Origin: JBFMDN01 sp040753915
Lineage (GTDB): Bacteria > Desulfobacterota > Desulfomonilia > Desulfomonilales > Desulfomonilaceae
Direction of reading: 5' to 3'
Assembly: GCA_040753915.1 (NCBI GenBank)
Contig: JBFMDN010000119.1
Coordinates: 1-6,990 of the forward strand
DNA length: 6,990 bases
Made by a program: the position numbers and the translations under genes. Below the pieces are notes generated by a model. It ran no database searches. It saw nothing but the letters and a program-made list of their open reading frames with translations, and was not told the DNA's origin. This document shows positions 1 through 6,868 of the stretch, in pieces; the stretch's first letter is position 1; the number at the start of each line of letters is the position of its first letter.

Positions 1-358
1 GTCCTGCTATTCGATGCGCAAAATCATCGAACAAGATCAGCTCTGTCCCCAGGGCCTGACCTCCTGCGGCTGGTCACTACAACCAGTCTCTACCTCACCA
101 CAGGATTCTCATCACTCTTCATCGCTGCACCGAGAACATTGTGCTTGACCGTGGGGCGTGCGGTGGGTTACGCTCAACGTCTGACCAAACGACCCTTTTA
201 CAGAGTTGGCGACGGTTTTGTGGCTTTCTGGTCCTGCGGGATGTCTTCGTGTGGCCTTTGCCGAAATGAAAGGACCATGCCACGGTCGGACACCGGTCTG
301 CGGAACCCCAGAGTTGCTCTCCGTCGCATGCTTCAGGAATATAAAGGAGGAATCAAAT
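1..358. other. Non-coding leader upstream of the dehydrogenase/aminotransferase operon
   Basis: I find no supported gene here. The reading frame of the downstream dehydrogenase is open back to a TTG at 206, but those 51 extra codons have no ribosome binding site and read as low-complexity non-family sequence, so they are probably leader. The only promoter-like string is TTGACC at 145-150 followed 18 bp later by TACGCT at 169-174, a weak sigma-70 match. I looked for a sigma-54 -24/-12 pair (GG and GC ten bases apart in good context) and did not find one. The first 70 bases are open on both strands, but neither translation is recognisable. Confidence 0.5.
345..350 (+). promoter_or_regulatory. 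Strong Shine-Dalgarno site fixing the dehydrogenase start
   Basis: AGGAGG lies 8 nt before the ATG at 359. It is the reason for choosing this start over the in-frame upstream TTG at 206, and it places the nucleotide-binding glycine motif at the very N-terminus, as is normal for the family. Confidence 0.9.
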
Positions 359-1501
359 ATGCGAGCACTGGTGTTAGGCGGAGCCGGCGGTATGGGTCAG
401 GGCGTTGCCCGGGACCTGATAAAACAACCACAGGTCACACATGTCGTGCTGGCTGATTTGTACCCCGACCCGGAACGGTTGGCACCGAAGTTGCGCGATA
501 GTGAAAAAGTGAATCTGATAAAAATGGACGTCAACGATCACGACGGCATGGTGAAAGCATTCCAGGAAGTTGAAGTTGTGATTAACTGTGCGGGTCCTTT
601 TTACAGAACTGCCGTGCCGGTAGCCAGGGCTGCTGTTGAGGCAAAGGTAAACTATATCGATATCTGCGATGACTATGAGGGAACCGCTATCCTCTTCGAA
701 TCTGAAATAGACACATTGGCCAAGAAAGCCGGCATCACTGTTCTGACAGGCATGGGCTCTGACCCGGGGACCAACAATGTTCTGGTCAGGTGGTATGCAG
801 ATCGTCTGGACAATGTCGAAGATATTTACCTCTATTGGGTCGTCAGCATTGCCGAGCTCGCGGGAGCGGCCTGGGATCACAGCCTTCACATGACCCTGGG
901 AAAAATCCCGCAATACCTCAATGGGGAGCTGGTCCATGTGGAAGGCGGCACAGGAGAGGTGGCAGCCGACTTCCTGGAGCCCCTTGGGAATTGCCTTCTT
1001 CGCTACGTGGGCCATCCGCAACCTTTGACCATCCCGAAATACATCAAAGGCGTCAAGAACGTCATTATCAAAGGCGCACTGATACCCCAATGGGTAGATG
1101 AGCTCATAAAACAGCAGAAAGATACCGGCTTCTTGAGCACAGAGCCCTTTGATATCAAGGGGACCACGGTAATACCCTACGACCTTGCGTTAAAGCTCTG
1201 GGAAACCATTCCGGAGGGCAGGGATAGGGGTCCACAAGCTTCGGGTCTCAAAGTTATTGTCAAAGGGGAAAGAAATGGTAAGAAGGTAACCTACACAGCC
1301 GACATGGTGGGCAGGATGGCGCCTGGAACGGGACTTCCCGCATCCATCGCTGCGCTCATGATGGATGCCGGGGATGTTACCGAAAAAGGTGTGGTGGCTC
1401 CTGAAGGGTGCATCGATCCTGGCAAGTTCCTTGCCGAATTCCTGAAAAGAGGCGCTAGAATCCATCAGACCGAGACGATTTCATCCATGTTGGAAGTCTA
1501 G
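359..1501 (+). CDS. Saccharopine dehydrogenase-family NAD(P)-binding oxidoreductase
   Basis: A 380-aa cytoplasmic protein. Residues 1-15 form the first Rossmann strand and the glycine-rich dinucleotide loop (ALVLGGAGGMGQGV). An acidic residue follows at the end of strand two (LADLY, about 31-35). Then come the VINCAGPF motif (74-81), typical of saccharopine and carboxynorspermidine dehydrogenases, NYIDICDDYE (98-107) and GMGSDPGTNN (131-140), where the family usually shows a GxxPG(x)xN signature. The C-terminal half is the catalytic/dimer domain. Family members make or oxidise secondary amines that link an amino acid to a carbonyl compound, using NAD(P)H. The exact substrate cannot be deduced, and the length is typical of uncharacterised bacterial paralogues rather than true lysine-pathway LYS1 or LYS9 enzymes. 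It is the first gene of an operon, 21 nt before an aminotransferase, which suggests a shared amino-acid substrate or intermediate. Family call firm; function open. Confidence 0.92.
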   Translation: MRALVLGGAGGMGQGVARDLIKQPQVTHVVLADLYPDPERLAPKLRDSEKVNLIKMDVNDHDGMVKAFQEVEVVINCAGPFYRTAVPVARAAVEAKVNYIDICDDYEGTAILFESEIDTLAKKAGITVLTGMGSDPGTNNVLVRWYADRLDNVEDIYLYWVVSIAELAGAAWDHSLHMTLGKIPQYLNGELVHVEGGTGEVAADFLEPLGNCLLRYVGHPQPLTIPKYIKGVKNVIIKGALIPQWVDELIKQQKDTGFLSTEPFDIKGTTVIPYDLALKLWETIPEGRDRGPQASGLKVIVKGERNGKKVTYTADMVGRMAPGTGLPASIAALMMDAGDVTEKGVVAPEGCIDPGKFLAEFLKRGARIHQTETISSMLEV

Positions 1502-1510
1502 GGTAGTACG

Positions 1511-1515
1511 AGGAG
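1511..1515 (+). promoter_or_regulatory. Ribosome binding site of the aminotransferase
   Basis: AGGAG lies 7 nt before the ATG at 1523, inside the 21-nt gap after the dehydrogenase stop codon. This supports translation from one shared transcript. Confidence 0.8.
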
Positions 1516-1522
1516 ACTTTCC

Positions 1523-2773
1523 ATGAAAGAGATACCAAGACTGAACATCACCAAGAGCCGAGAACTGTTTGAAGAGGCAACCGGTCTGGTACCCGGAGGC
1601 GTCTTGGGTGCCAGAAAGCCGACCGATTTTATCGAAGGAGAATATCCTATCTTTCTCGAAAGCGGCAAGGGCTGCCGGCTGACAGACGTCGACGGCAATG
1701 AGTTTATCGATTTTCTCTGCGGTTACGGTCCTATTATCCTGGGCTATCGTGAAGAAGAAGTGGATGAAGCGGTCTACAAACAGATACGGGAGAAAGGATT
1801 CTGTTTCACCCTGACACAAAAATACCAGAACATCCTGGCAAAGAAGTTGACAGAGCTCGTGCCCTCTTCCGAGAAGAGCATTTTCTTGAAAACAGGCTCA
1901 GATGCTACTACGGCAAGTATTCGCATTGCACGAGCCTATACGGGAAAACTCAAGGTGATGCGCTGCGGCTACCATGGCTGGCATGATTGGTGCGTTGAGA
2001 TGAAGGGCGGGATTCCGTCGAAACTGTATGAGGATGTCTTTGAGTTTCCCTATAACAATCTTGATCGTCTGAAGGACCTGATGGCATCCCATGGCGACGA
2101 GACGGCTGCTATTATCATGACACCTTTCGGCCACCCCAACCACCAAAAGATGCAGGTACCTGCCCCTGGGTTTCTCGAGGGCGTAAGAGAGATAGCTGAC
2201 AGGTATGGCGCGGTCCTTATCTATGATGAGATCCGTACCTGTTTCAGGCTCTCCATGGGGGGTGCACAGAAGCTGTATGGAGTCACCCCCGATCTGACCG
2301 TTCTTGGCAAAGCACTCGCCAACGGCTATCCCATCTCTGTTGTTACCGGCAAAGAGGACGTGATGATGGCGGCTGCTCACAAGCTCTTCATTTCGTCGAC
2401 CTTTTTCCCGAACAGTGATGCCTTTGTTGCAGCCCTCAAGACGATAGAAATACTCGAGCGCGATAATGTCCTTGCTAATATCTGGGAAAAGGGCGAATGG
2501 TTCATGAAAGGTATCCAGGAGGTGATTGATAAACATGACGTGGGAGCTGAGCTGACCGGAGTGGCCCCCATGTTCTACATCACGTTCAGGGAGGATGAAA
2601 CAGGTGCTTACAAAGCAAAGCGCAAGGATTTCTACACTCAGCTCATTCGGAGAGGGTTCTTTTTCGCACCCTACCATCATTCCTATATCAGCTTCCGGCA
2701 CACTGAAGAAGACCTGAACCTGACCTTGAATGCACTTGACGAATCTCTTGCCTTTCTGGAGGAAAAATATTAG
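1523..2773 (+). CDS. Class III PLP-dependent aminotransferase (glutamate-1-semialdehyde aminomutase-like)
   Basis: A 416-aa cytoplasmic fold-type I PLP enzyme of normal length for the group. Visible landmarks are the N-terminal VPGGVLGARKP (23-33); DVDGNEFIDF (55-64) with the following GYGPIILGY; the cofactor phosphate loop KTGSDATTASIRIARAYTG (123-141); GYHGWHDW (149-156), whose aromatic/His residues stack on the cofactor; YDEIRTCFR (234-242) with Asp235 to hold the pyridine nitrogen; and LGKALANGYP (261-270) with Lys263 as the Schiff-base lysine. All key residues are present, so it should be active. True HemL enzymes usually read LGKIIGGGxP at the lysine and sit with haem genes. Here the ALANGYP version and the dehydrogenase partner argue for an amino-acid or amino-sugar aminotransferase instead. 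The substrate is unknown. It is co-transcribed with the upstream dehydrogenase, and a hairpin follows the stop codon directly. Confidence 0.94.
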   Translation: MKEIPRLNITKSRELFEEATGLVPGGVLGARKPTDFIEGEYPIFLESGKGCRLTDVDGNEFIDFLCGYGPIILGYREEEVDEAVYKQIREKGFCFTLTQKYQNILAKKLTELVPSSEKSIFLKTGSDATTASIRIARAYTGKLKVMRCGYHGWHDWCVEMKGGIPSKLYEDVFEFPYNNLDRLKDLMASHGDETAAIIMTPFGHPNHQKMQVPAPGFLEGVREIADRYGAVLIYDEIRTCFRLSMGGAQKLYGVTPDLTVLGKALANGYPISVVTGKEDVMMAAAHKLFISSTFFPNSDAFVAALKTIEILERDNVLANIWEKGEWFMKGIQEVIDKHDVGAELTGVAPMFYITFREDETGAYKAKRKDFYTQLIRRGFFFAPYHHSYISFRHTEEDLNLTLNALDESLAFLEEKY

Positions 2774-2774
2774 C

Positions 2775-2795
2775 CCACGGTGCTCGGCACGGTGG
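2775..2795 (+). terminator. Hairpin directly after the operon, terminator-like without a T run
   Basis: CCACGGTGC pairs with GCACGGTGG around a TCG loop: nine positions with one G-G mismatch, beginning two bases after the TAG of the aminotransferase. No T tract follows, so it may act as a 3'-end stabilising structure or a Rho-assisted stop rather than a classic intrinsic terminator. Confidence 0.45.
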
Positions 2796-2839
2796 CAATG
2801 CAAAGCATGTTGGTTGCATCGAGTATCTGACATGGGACT

Positions 2840-2875
2840 CTACGACTACACCATATACAGCGTTCTGAGTCGTAG
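2840..2875. repeat. Perfect 8-bp inverted repeat with a 20-nt loop
   Basis: CTACGACT at 2840-2847 is the exact reverse complement of AGTCGTAG at 2868-2875. The long AT-containing loop makes a strong terminator unlikely. It could be a binding site, or a structured tail of the operon mRNA. Confidence 0.5.
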
Positions 2876-3163
2876 CGCCTTGTTCACAGGGATCGAGTTG
2901 CCTTGATTCTTGGTAATCGAGCAGGGCATGATCGATCGGCCGATGGTGAAGAAGGAACATGGCCAAGCGTGAGGGGAGACTGAAAAGGATGGATTTCAGC
3001 CATTGTCCCACAGCATGCTTGGGATGAGAAGAAGGAATTCAGGGGCGCGAAACACATGTTGACCACCGGTTGAAATCACCGCATTCCGCTTAAAGGCCTT
3101 TTTTGACTTCCCTCAATACTGTAACCCCAAGTCATGGGAACATATGTATTGGATTCTGCTGCT

Positions 3164-3192
3164 GTGCACCCCGCGTAATAAACGGGATGCAC
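3164..3192 (-). terminator. Hairpin downstream of hsp20, possible terminator
   Basis: In the - strand RNA, GUGCAUCCCG pairs over ten positions with CGGGGUGCAC (one U-G wobble) around a 9-nt loop, starting 37 bp after the hsp20 stop. On the + strand the same place is an A-C mismatch, so the pairing favours the hsp20 transcript. No clear U run follows, hence moderate confidence. Confidence 0.5.
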
Positions 3193-3229
3193 GGCATGCT
3201 GGAGAACTCCTACGCTTTCCTGACTGTAC

Positions 3230-3793
3230 TTACCCGGTCTTCACTTCGATTTGCCTGACCGCGGACGTTGGCAGAGATTTCCGAGGGATGGTAATGGTCA
3301 TAACCCCATTCTTGAAAACAGCCTTAATGGCTTCTTGATCCGCATCCTCTGGCAAGGAGAGTACGCGCTGAAACGAGCCATAGGACCTTTCCATCCGGTA
3401 AAAGTCCTTGCCCTTCTCCTCTTTCTCCTGCTTTTTTTCCCCGCTGACCCTCAGTGTGTCGTCGACCACCTCCAGCCGTACGTCACTCGCGTCCACACCT
3501 GGGAGCTCCACTGAGATGGAGTACTCTTTATCTGTTGCCGCCAGATCCAGTGAGGGCTTCAACCAGTCGGCCCCAAAACGAGGAGCTAGATCTCTAGCAA
3601 GTCCAAGCGATGGAAATCCGAACCCGCGAAAAGCGCTCTCGAACAGTCTGTCGATCTCATTGTGAATTCGCAGTAAGGGGTGGTCCTGCTGGGCAGCCAC
3701 ATCTTGCCGACGACCGGGCAAAACCGGGACGTGCAGCTCCTGTTCTTGCTCTTTCTTGAACCAGTTCCAGGGAGCCAGTCTCTTGAGATCCAT
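3230..3793 (-). CDS. Hsp20 / alpha-crystallin small heat-shock protein
   Basis: A 187-aa cytoplasmic holdase chaperone that binds unfolding proteins without ATP and hands them to DnaK/ClpB. The N-terminal arm (1 to about 77) is variable, with an amphipathic stretch HNEIDRLFESAFRGFG (44-59). The alpha-crystallin domain runs from about 78 to 171: SLDLAATDKEYSISVELPGV (81-100), a charged loop KKQEKEEKGKD (120-130), RSYGSFQRVLSLPED (136-150), and the family signature KNGVMTITIPRK (161-172). A C-terminal IEV (182-184) fits the I-x-I/V anchor used for oligomer assembly. The start is fixed by AAAGGAGG on the - strand (complement of 3803-3810), 9 nt from the ATG. No chaperone partner gene is adjacent. 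The nearest upstream element on the same strand is a broken flavoprotein gene 140 bp away. Confidence 0.96.
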   Translation of the reverse strand: MDLKRLAPWNWFKKEQEQELHVPVLPGRRQDVAAQQDHPLLRIHNEIDRLFESAFRGFGFPSLGLARDLAPRFGADWLKPSLDLAATDKEYSISVELPGVDASDVRLEVVDDTLRVSGEKKQEKEEKGKDFYRMERSYGSFQRVLSLPEDADQEAIKAVFKNGVMTITIPRKSLPTSAVRQIEVKTG

Positions 3794-3878
3794 AGCCGAA
3801 TTCCTCCTTTCAAGAACGGTGTATTTTGCTCTCGAAGAGTCTCACTCCTCCGCCTTCAGATTGTCATTGTTTCGCGTT

Positions 3879-3884
3879 TGTCAA
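3879..3884 (-). promoter_or_regulatory. Possible -35 element for hsp20
   Basis: The - strand reads CCCTTGACA here, about 86 bp before the hsp20 start. TTGACA is a perfect sigma-70 -35, and the CCC lead resembles heat-shock sigma-32 -35 boxes. No convincing -10 lies at the usual distance, and I see no CIRCE operator, so this is tentative. Confidence 0.25.
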
Positions 3885-3933
3885 GGGGGTGCCACATCTG
3901 GCCTCGCAATCGGAGAACATTCGGATATCATTT

Positions 3934-4227
3934 TCAGGCCCTTGACTTCTTACCCGTCATCGTTTCTATCTCGATCTTGATGATCGCTACCTTGGAGAAC
4001 ACCTTATGACGGTATTCGTGGGATGTGCTCACAGAGTAGTGATCCATGAGGACATCTAGAGCATCCATCTTTTCTTTCTCGTCTTCGAGAAGGCGAGCAG
4101 TACCGAATCCGATCACGGTCTGGTATCGCATTGCGAAATTGCACGCTTGTTCATCAGGGACCAGCTCCACGTCAATTTCGGCTTCAAAACAGACAGAATT
4201 GTTCTTGCGGATGATTTCGATTTTCAG
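3934..4227 (-). pseudogene. 5'-truncated NimA-like pyridoxamine 5'-phosphate oxidase-family flavoprotein
   Basis: About 97 residues survive, with the features of the small FMN-binding split-barrel proteins annotated as pyridoxamine 5'-phosphate oxidase family or 5-nitroimidazole reductase (NimA-like). Visible landmarks are KIEIIRKNNSVCFEAEIDVELV, then ACNFAMRYQTVIGFGTARLLED, then a helix with ALDVLMDHY, and a C-terminal AIIKIEIETMTGKK. Full-length relatives are about 150-160 aa, so roughly the first 50-60 residues, including the first barrel strands and the start codon, are gone. The frame stays open a few codons further right (to a GTG at 4245), but those residues are antisense to the neighbouring regulator remnant. 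There is no ribosome binding site at that end. Such proteins reduce small aromatic or nitro compounds or bind flavin; this copy is very unlikely to work. Confidence 0.75.
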
Positions 4228-4578
4228 TATGGTTTGAGAAAACACATCGAACGAGAGGCCATAGACGCATTAATTCAGTACCACTTCCCTGGAAACATTC
4301 GCGAGCTGCAAAACATTATCGAGTCAATAATTGTGCTCAGCCCTGGGGACAGCATCACCATAAAGGATCTGCCTCCGGATGTGCGTCACGGACGAAGGTG
4401 GCCTGTACTGATAGATGACAAGAAAACGAGGTCGCTGTGGAGACTGATGAGCGAAGTGTCCACCGAGCACATTGTTGAAGCGGTAGGAAAATGCGGTTCA
4501 CAGAGGAAGGCAGCAAAACATCTGGGCATACATCAATCGACCATTTCTCGGCGACTGAAGAAACGTTCCGCGAATTAG
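4216..4578 (+). pseudogene. C-terminal remnant of a sigma-54-dependent (AtoC/NtrC-type) activator
   Basis: About 120 residues remain, starting near FDFQYGLRKHIEREAIDAL, which matches the helical lid of the AAA+ domain. The hallmark FPGNIREL (4285-4308) with the sensor-II arginine follows, then ELQNIIESIIVLSPGD and IKDLPPDV. The end is a Fis-type helix-turn-helix, QRKAAKHLGIHQSTISRR (4501 to about 4554), which binds upstream enhancers. The Walker A and B motifs, the GAFTGA sigma-54 contact loop and any sensory domain are missing, so at least 900 bp of gene are gone and it cannot activate transcription. The frame stays open back to a TTG at 4147, but that part is the antisense of the flavoprotein remnant and has no ribosome binding site. 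It converges on an atoE-family gene. Since E. coli AtoC, a sigma-54 activator, controls atoDAEB, this may once have regulated the transporter (inference). A free DNA-binding domain could be made only if a new start were used. Confidence 0.78.
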
Positions 4579-4667
4579 CATTGAGAGTTTCAGTGGCGGG
4601 AATCAATTGTATGCGCAATTATTGAAATGTGGAACCGTGAACTCTGCATGACCTCTGTGACAGGGAG

Positions 4668-4697
4668 ATTAAGAAAGAGGGAGCCCCGCAGGCTCCC
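4668..4697 (-). terminator. Intrinsic terminator of the atoE-family gene
   Basis: Read on the - strand, a perfect 7-bp GC-rich stem (GGGAGCC at 4679-4685 pairing with GGCTCCC at 4691-4697, 5-nt loop) is followed by a U-rich tail (TCTTTCTTAAT). It begins about 10 bp after the transporter stop codon. On the + strand no T run follows, so it serves the transporter rather than the regulator remnant. Confidence 0.8.
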
Positions 4698-4706
4698 CCT
4701 GCCTCC

Positions 4707-6092
4707 TCAGATGAAGGGATACATGAGAAATGCGATGGACGTGATGATGAAATAGACGAAGAAGACCAGGATCAACCAGCCCATGATCTCTCTGAACTGG
4801 AGTTTAGCAACGGCCAGCATGGCAATTGCCCAGAATGGCTGGATCATGTCTGTGAGCATGTCGCCCCAGGCGTAGGTGACAACCGTTTTGGGGATGCTGA
4901 CTCCGAGCTGTTTGGCTGCCGGGATCAGGTACGGAGCGGTTACGGCCCACTCTGAGCCTCCTGATGGGATCAGATAGTTCAGAAGCCCCGCGTACCAGTA
5001 GATGATGAGCAGGTAGGTGGCAGGGGTGCAGATAGCCACAAAAGCCTGAGTCATAACCGTGGCCAAGGCTGTGAACTTGAACAGCCCGAATATGCCCGCG
5101 TAGAAGGGGAACTGGATGATGATTCCCCAAACGGCCTTGGCTGCGTCTTCGGTTGCCTTGAGGAACGACCATGGTCTCCAATGGAAAAGGATCCCCAACA
5201 TCAAGAAAAAGAGGTTAATGTTGTCCAGGTTGATCGAATCCGCGAACCCCTTGTCTCTGACGGTCAATCCAAGCCAGATCAGGCCCGCTGCTGCTATGAT
5301 GATGTTGAAGCCGGGCCACCAGTTCATCCATTCGGATGCAGATTCTGTCTTGGCAGGCCGTGCCGGACCCTCGTACAATTTCAACTTGTCCAGCAATGCT
5401 TGATCCACCTTGTATGCCTTGCCCTTGGGTGGATGCATGGCAGCCATGAGGGCAGTAACCACAACGATAATAATTATTACGAGGATGATGTTGAAGGCAG
5501 TGAAGATCGTCGCGGTCGTAGAGATTGTTGAATCCAGGAGACCGGTCTTGATGAGGAAATTGTCCGGGGTGTTTACAAGAAGGGTAGCGGAGCCCGAGAG
5601 ACCCGAATGCCAGGTGCAGCCGAGCCCCAGATAGGCGGAGGCCACCAGGAGCCTGTAGTCAGTGTCGGGATTCCGCCGTATGAGGAATAACGCAAACATC
5701 GCGCTGCCAATAAGGCTCAAACCCCAGTTGAGCCACGCGGTTGCCATTGAGAAGATGCACATGGCCACTATTGCCTGTGCAGGCTTCTCAGGGTTGGGCA
5801 AGCTTGAGAGACCGTCAAGAAGTCTCTTTACGGGACCGGAACAGGCGAGTATGTAACCCGTCATCATGATCAGGCACATCTGCATGCCGAACTGCAGAAG
5901 CACCCAGAAGCCTTTTCCCCATGCCACAAGCGCCCCTTGAAGCGTTGTCTTCCCCCAGATGAGCGCCAGTATAAAGGTGACTATGCTGAGGATCCATACG
6001 ATGACGAGCGCGTCCGGAATCCATCGCTCTGTCCATCGGGTCAGCCCGTCACCCCATCTCTTCAGTGCTGATTCGCTTCCTTGATCTGCCAT
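4707..6092 (-). CDS. atoE: Short-chain fatty acid transporter, AtoE family
   Basis: A 461-aa inner-membrane protein of the AtoE family, which carries short-chain carboxylates such as acetoacetate or butyrate. E. coli AtoE is about 440 aa, so this is full length. The N-terminus RWTERWIPDALVIVWILS (19-36) leads into the first membrane helix. Further hydrophobic segments lie near 62-84, 107-138, 147-165, 195-219, 259-277, 291-304, 321-375 and 434-459. Conserved family stretches are WLNWGLSLIGSA (120-131), LGLGCTWHSGLSGSATLL (155-172), NTPDNF (174-179), NYLIPSGGSEWAV (372-384) and YAWGDMLTDMIQPFW (407-421). The start is supported by AAGGAG on the - strand (complement of 6101-6106), 8 nt from the ATG. 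It is a single gene here, without the atoDA/atoB CoA-transferase and thiolase genes. Direction of transport and exact substrate are unknown; export of a fermentation acid or uptake of a fatty acid are both possible. Confidence 0.93.
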   Translation of the reverse strand: MADQGSESALKRWGDGLTRWTERWIPDALVIVWILSIVTFILALIWGKTTLQGALVAWGKGFWVLLQFGMQMCLIMMTGYILACSGPVKRLLDGLSSLPNPEKPAQAIVAMCIFSMATAWLNWGLSLIGSAMFALFLIRRNPDTDYRLLVASAYLGLGCTWHSGLSGSATLLVNTPDNFLIKTGLLDSTISTTATIFTAFNIILVIIIIVVVTALMAAMHPPKGKAYKVDQALLDKLKLYEGPARPAKTESASEWMNWWPGFNIIIAAAGLIWLGLTVRDKGFADSINLDNINLFFLMLGILFHWRPWSFLKATEDAAKAVWGIIIQFPFYAGIFGLFKFTALATVMTQAFVAICTPATYLLIIYWYAGLLNYLIPSGGSEWAVTAPYLIPAAKQLGVSIPKTVVTYAWGDMLTDMIQPFWAIAMLAVAKLQFREIMGWLILVFFVYFIITSIAFLMYPFI

Positions 6093-6700
6093 GAGCTTCT
6101 CTCCTTCCCGGCGGGTATGGGTTTATGAAAAAGCTTACCCTGGCTTGGATTCGGAACACTCTCACCTCCCCTCGTAGTACATGACTTCAGACGTAAGTAG
6201 TTGACACTACACTCTGAAAAACTGCGCGGCCGGCTGTATATCGAATTCCAGTCTGAAGGCATCGCGACGCCCCCGATCTCGCATGATTGATAGAGGCAGG
6301 TGCGCCGGTCGGTCCTGAAAAGGTCCTTGGTTGGTGACACTGGGTGGCCAAGAGTCCCATCCGTGGGTAGGAATCCGCTTCTTTCCCATCAAATCCCCGC
6401 AGTCCTTTTCTCGTCAAGCAGGACAGCAGAAGCTTTTAGGTCGAACACGTGCCGGAAAGCCGGGAACATTGGCTATTCCACTCTGGCAACCGAAGTGAAC
6501 AGTCAAGTACGCGCAAAAAAGTCCCCCTGTCAACGGAAAAACCGCTGGTTTCGTGCGCGCTTCCGGTCCCAGAGAGAAGCGAACCCTGTGATGCACGATC
6601 CATCAGACCGTTTCCGTGTCCCACGCGACGTACGGTCGCTGCCCACACGCCGACCCGCCCCCGGACTATGGTGCGGTCCAGTGAGCGTCGCGGCAGACGT
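6093..6700. other. Upstream region of the transporter, no supported gene
   Basis: The first 150 bp should hold the transporter promoter, but I cannot identify convincing -10/-35 or -24/-12 boxes on the - strand. Open frames of 60-170 codons cross this stretch on both strands, but they overlap each other, lack ribosome binding sites, are rich in Arg, Pro and Ser and show no family motifs. I see no transposase fragment and no clear terminal inverted repeats. Confidence 0.5.
6197..6210. repeat. Small dyad upstream of the transporter
   Basis: GTAGT and ACTAC flank TGAC, giving a 14-bp dyad about 105 bp before the transporter start. Its size and position would fit a repressor or activator site, but a 5-bp arm can occur by chance. 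Confidence 0.25.
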
Positions 6701-6710
6701 GCAGCAGTAC

Positions 6711-6731
6711 GGGCGGGGTTCACACCCGCCC
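6711..6731. repeat. GC-rich stem-loop repeat (perfect 7-bp arms)
   Basis: GGGCGGG and CCCGCCC enclose a 7-nt loop. The string GGGCGGGGTTCA (6711-6722) occurs again at 6813-6824, where the second arm is missing, so this is a small repeat family with one complete and one partial copy in the window. Similar GC-rich elements give spurious Arg/Pro-rich open frames in many genomes, as they do here. Confidence 0.65.
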
Positions 6732-6761
6732 TGTCTTCGGAGCGGGCTCGAGAGAAGGATA

Positions 6762-6776
6762 CCGGCGAGACGCCGG
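6762..6776. repeat. Compact perfect stem-loop (6-bp arms, 3-nt loop)
   Basis: CCGGCG, loop AGA, CGCCGG. It is followed by CGCTACGG and lies 30 bp from the preceding stem-loop. It looks like another unit of the same dispersed repeat cluster rather than a terminator, as no T run follows. Confidence 0.6.
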
Positions 6777-6812
6777 CGCTACGGGAGATCCGTTCGGGGG
6801 ATCCGGCCATAG

Positions 6813-6824
6813 GGGCGGGGTTCA
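6813..6824 (+). repeat. Second copy of the 12-bp GGGCGGGGTTCA motif
   Basis: Exact direct repeat of 6711-6722, 102 bp downstream. It continues with GAAAGT instead of the CCCGCCC arm, so this copy cannot form the same hairpin and appears to be a degenerate or partial unit. Confidence 0.6.
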
Positions 6825-6868
6825 GAAAGTCTCTCAAAAGCCGGCAGTCCGTGACAAATCGTGGCACA

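Larger units (their letters stand above)
2774..3229. other. Convergent intergenic region with structured ends and no clear gene
   Basis: This 456-bp stretch separates two genes that point toward each other. It holds inverted repeats at 2775-2795, 2840-2875 and 3164-3192 and a 10-bp palindrome ATCGGCCGAT at 2935-2944. A 22-codon frame beginning ATG at 2959 has a weak AAGGA upstream, but it has no recognisable sequence and is probably chance. Longer open frames on the - strand are out-of-frame readings without ribosome binding sites. Confidence 0.5.

Noticed and set aside
1..72. Open frame on the - strand at the left edge (ending ELILFDDFAHRIAG at the window border)
   Set aside because: It reads like protein and has AGGAGG nearby, but there is no usable start codon at the right distance and only about 24 codons are visible, so there is too little to call a partial gene.
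206..358. 51-codon N-terminal extension of the dehydrogenase
   Set aside because: No ribosome binding site at the TTG, and it would bury the glycine-rich nucleotide loop that normally starts the protein. The AGGAGG at 345-350 clearly supports the ATG at 359.
1898..2833. 311-codon open frame antisense to the aminotransferase
   Set aside because: It is the reverse reading of a gene with all catalytic motifs intact on the + strand, and shows no family sequence of its own.
2959..3027. 22-codon small open frame with a weak Shine-Dalgarno
   Set aside because: Very short, no recognisable motif, and the AAGGA is too close to the ATG; chance is the simplest explanation.
3879..3899. TGGCAC plus TTGAC as a sigma-54 promoter before hsp20
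   Set aside because: On the - strand the GG and the second element are nine rather than ten bases apart, and the second element has GA instead of GC. A sigma-70 or heat-shock -35 fits better.
6440..6560. Possible insertion-sequence end
   Set aside because: The stretch has an IS-flank feel (TTGACAGGGGGAC on the - strand), but I see no transposase sequence, target duplication or matching inverted repeat.
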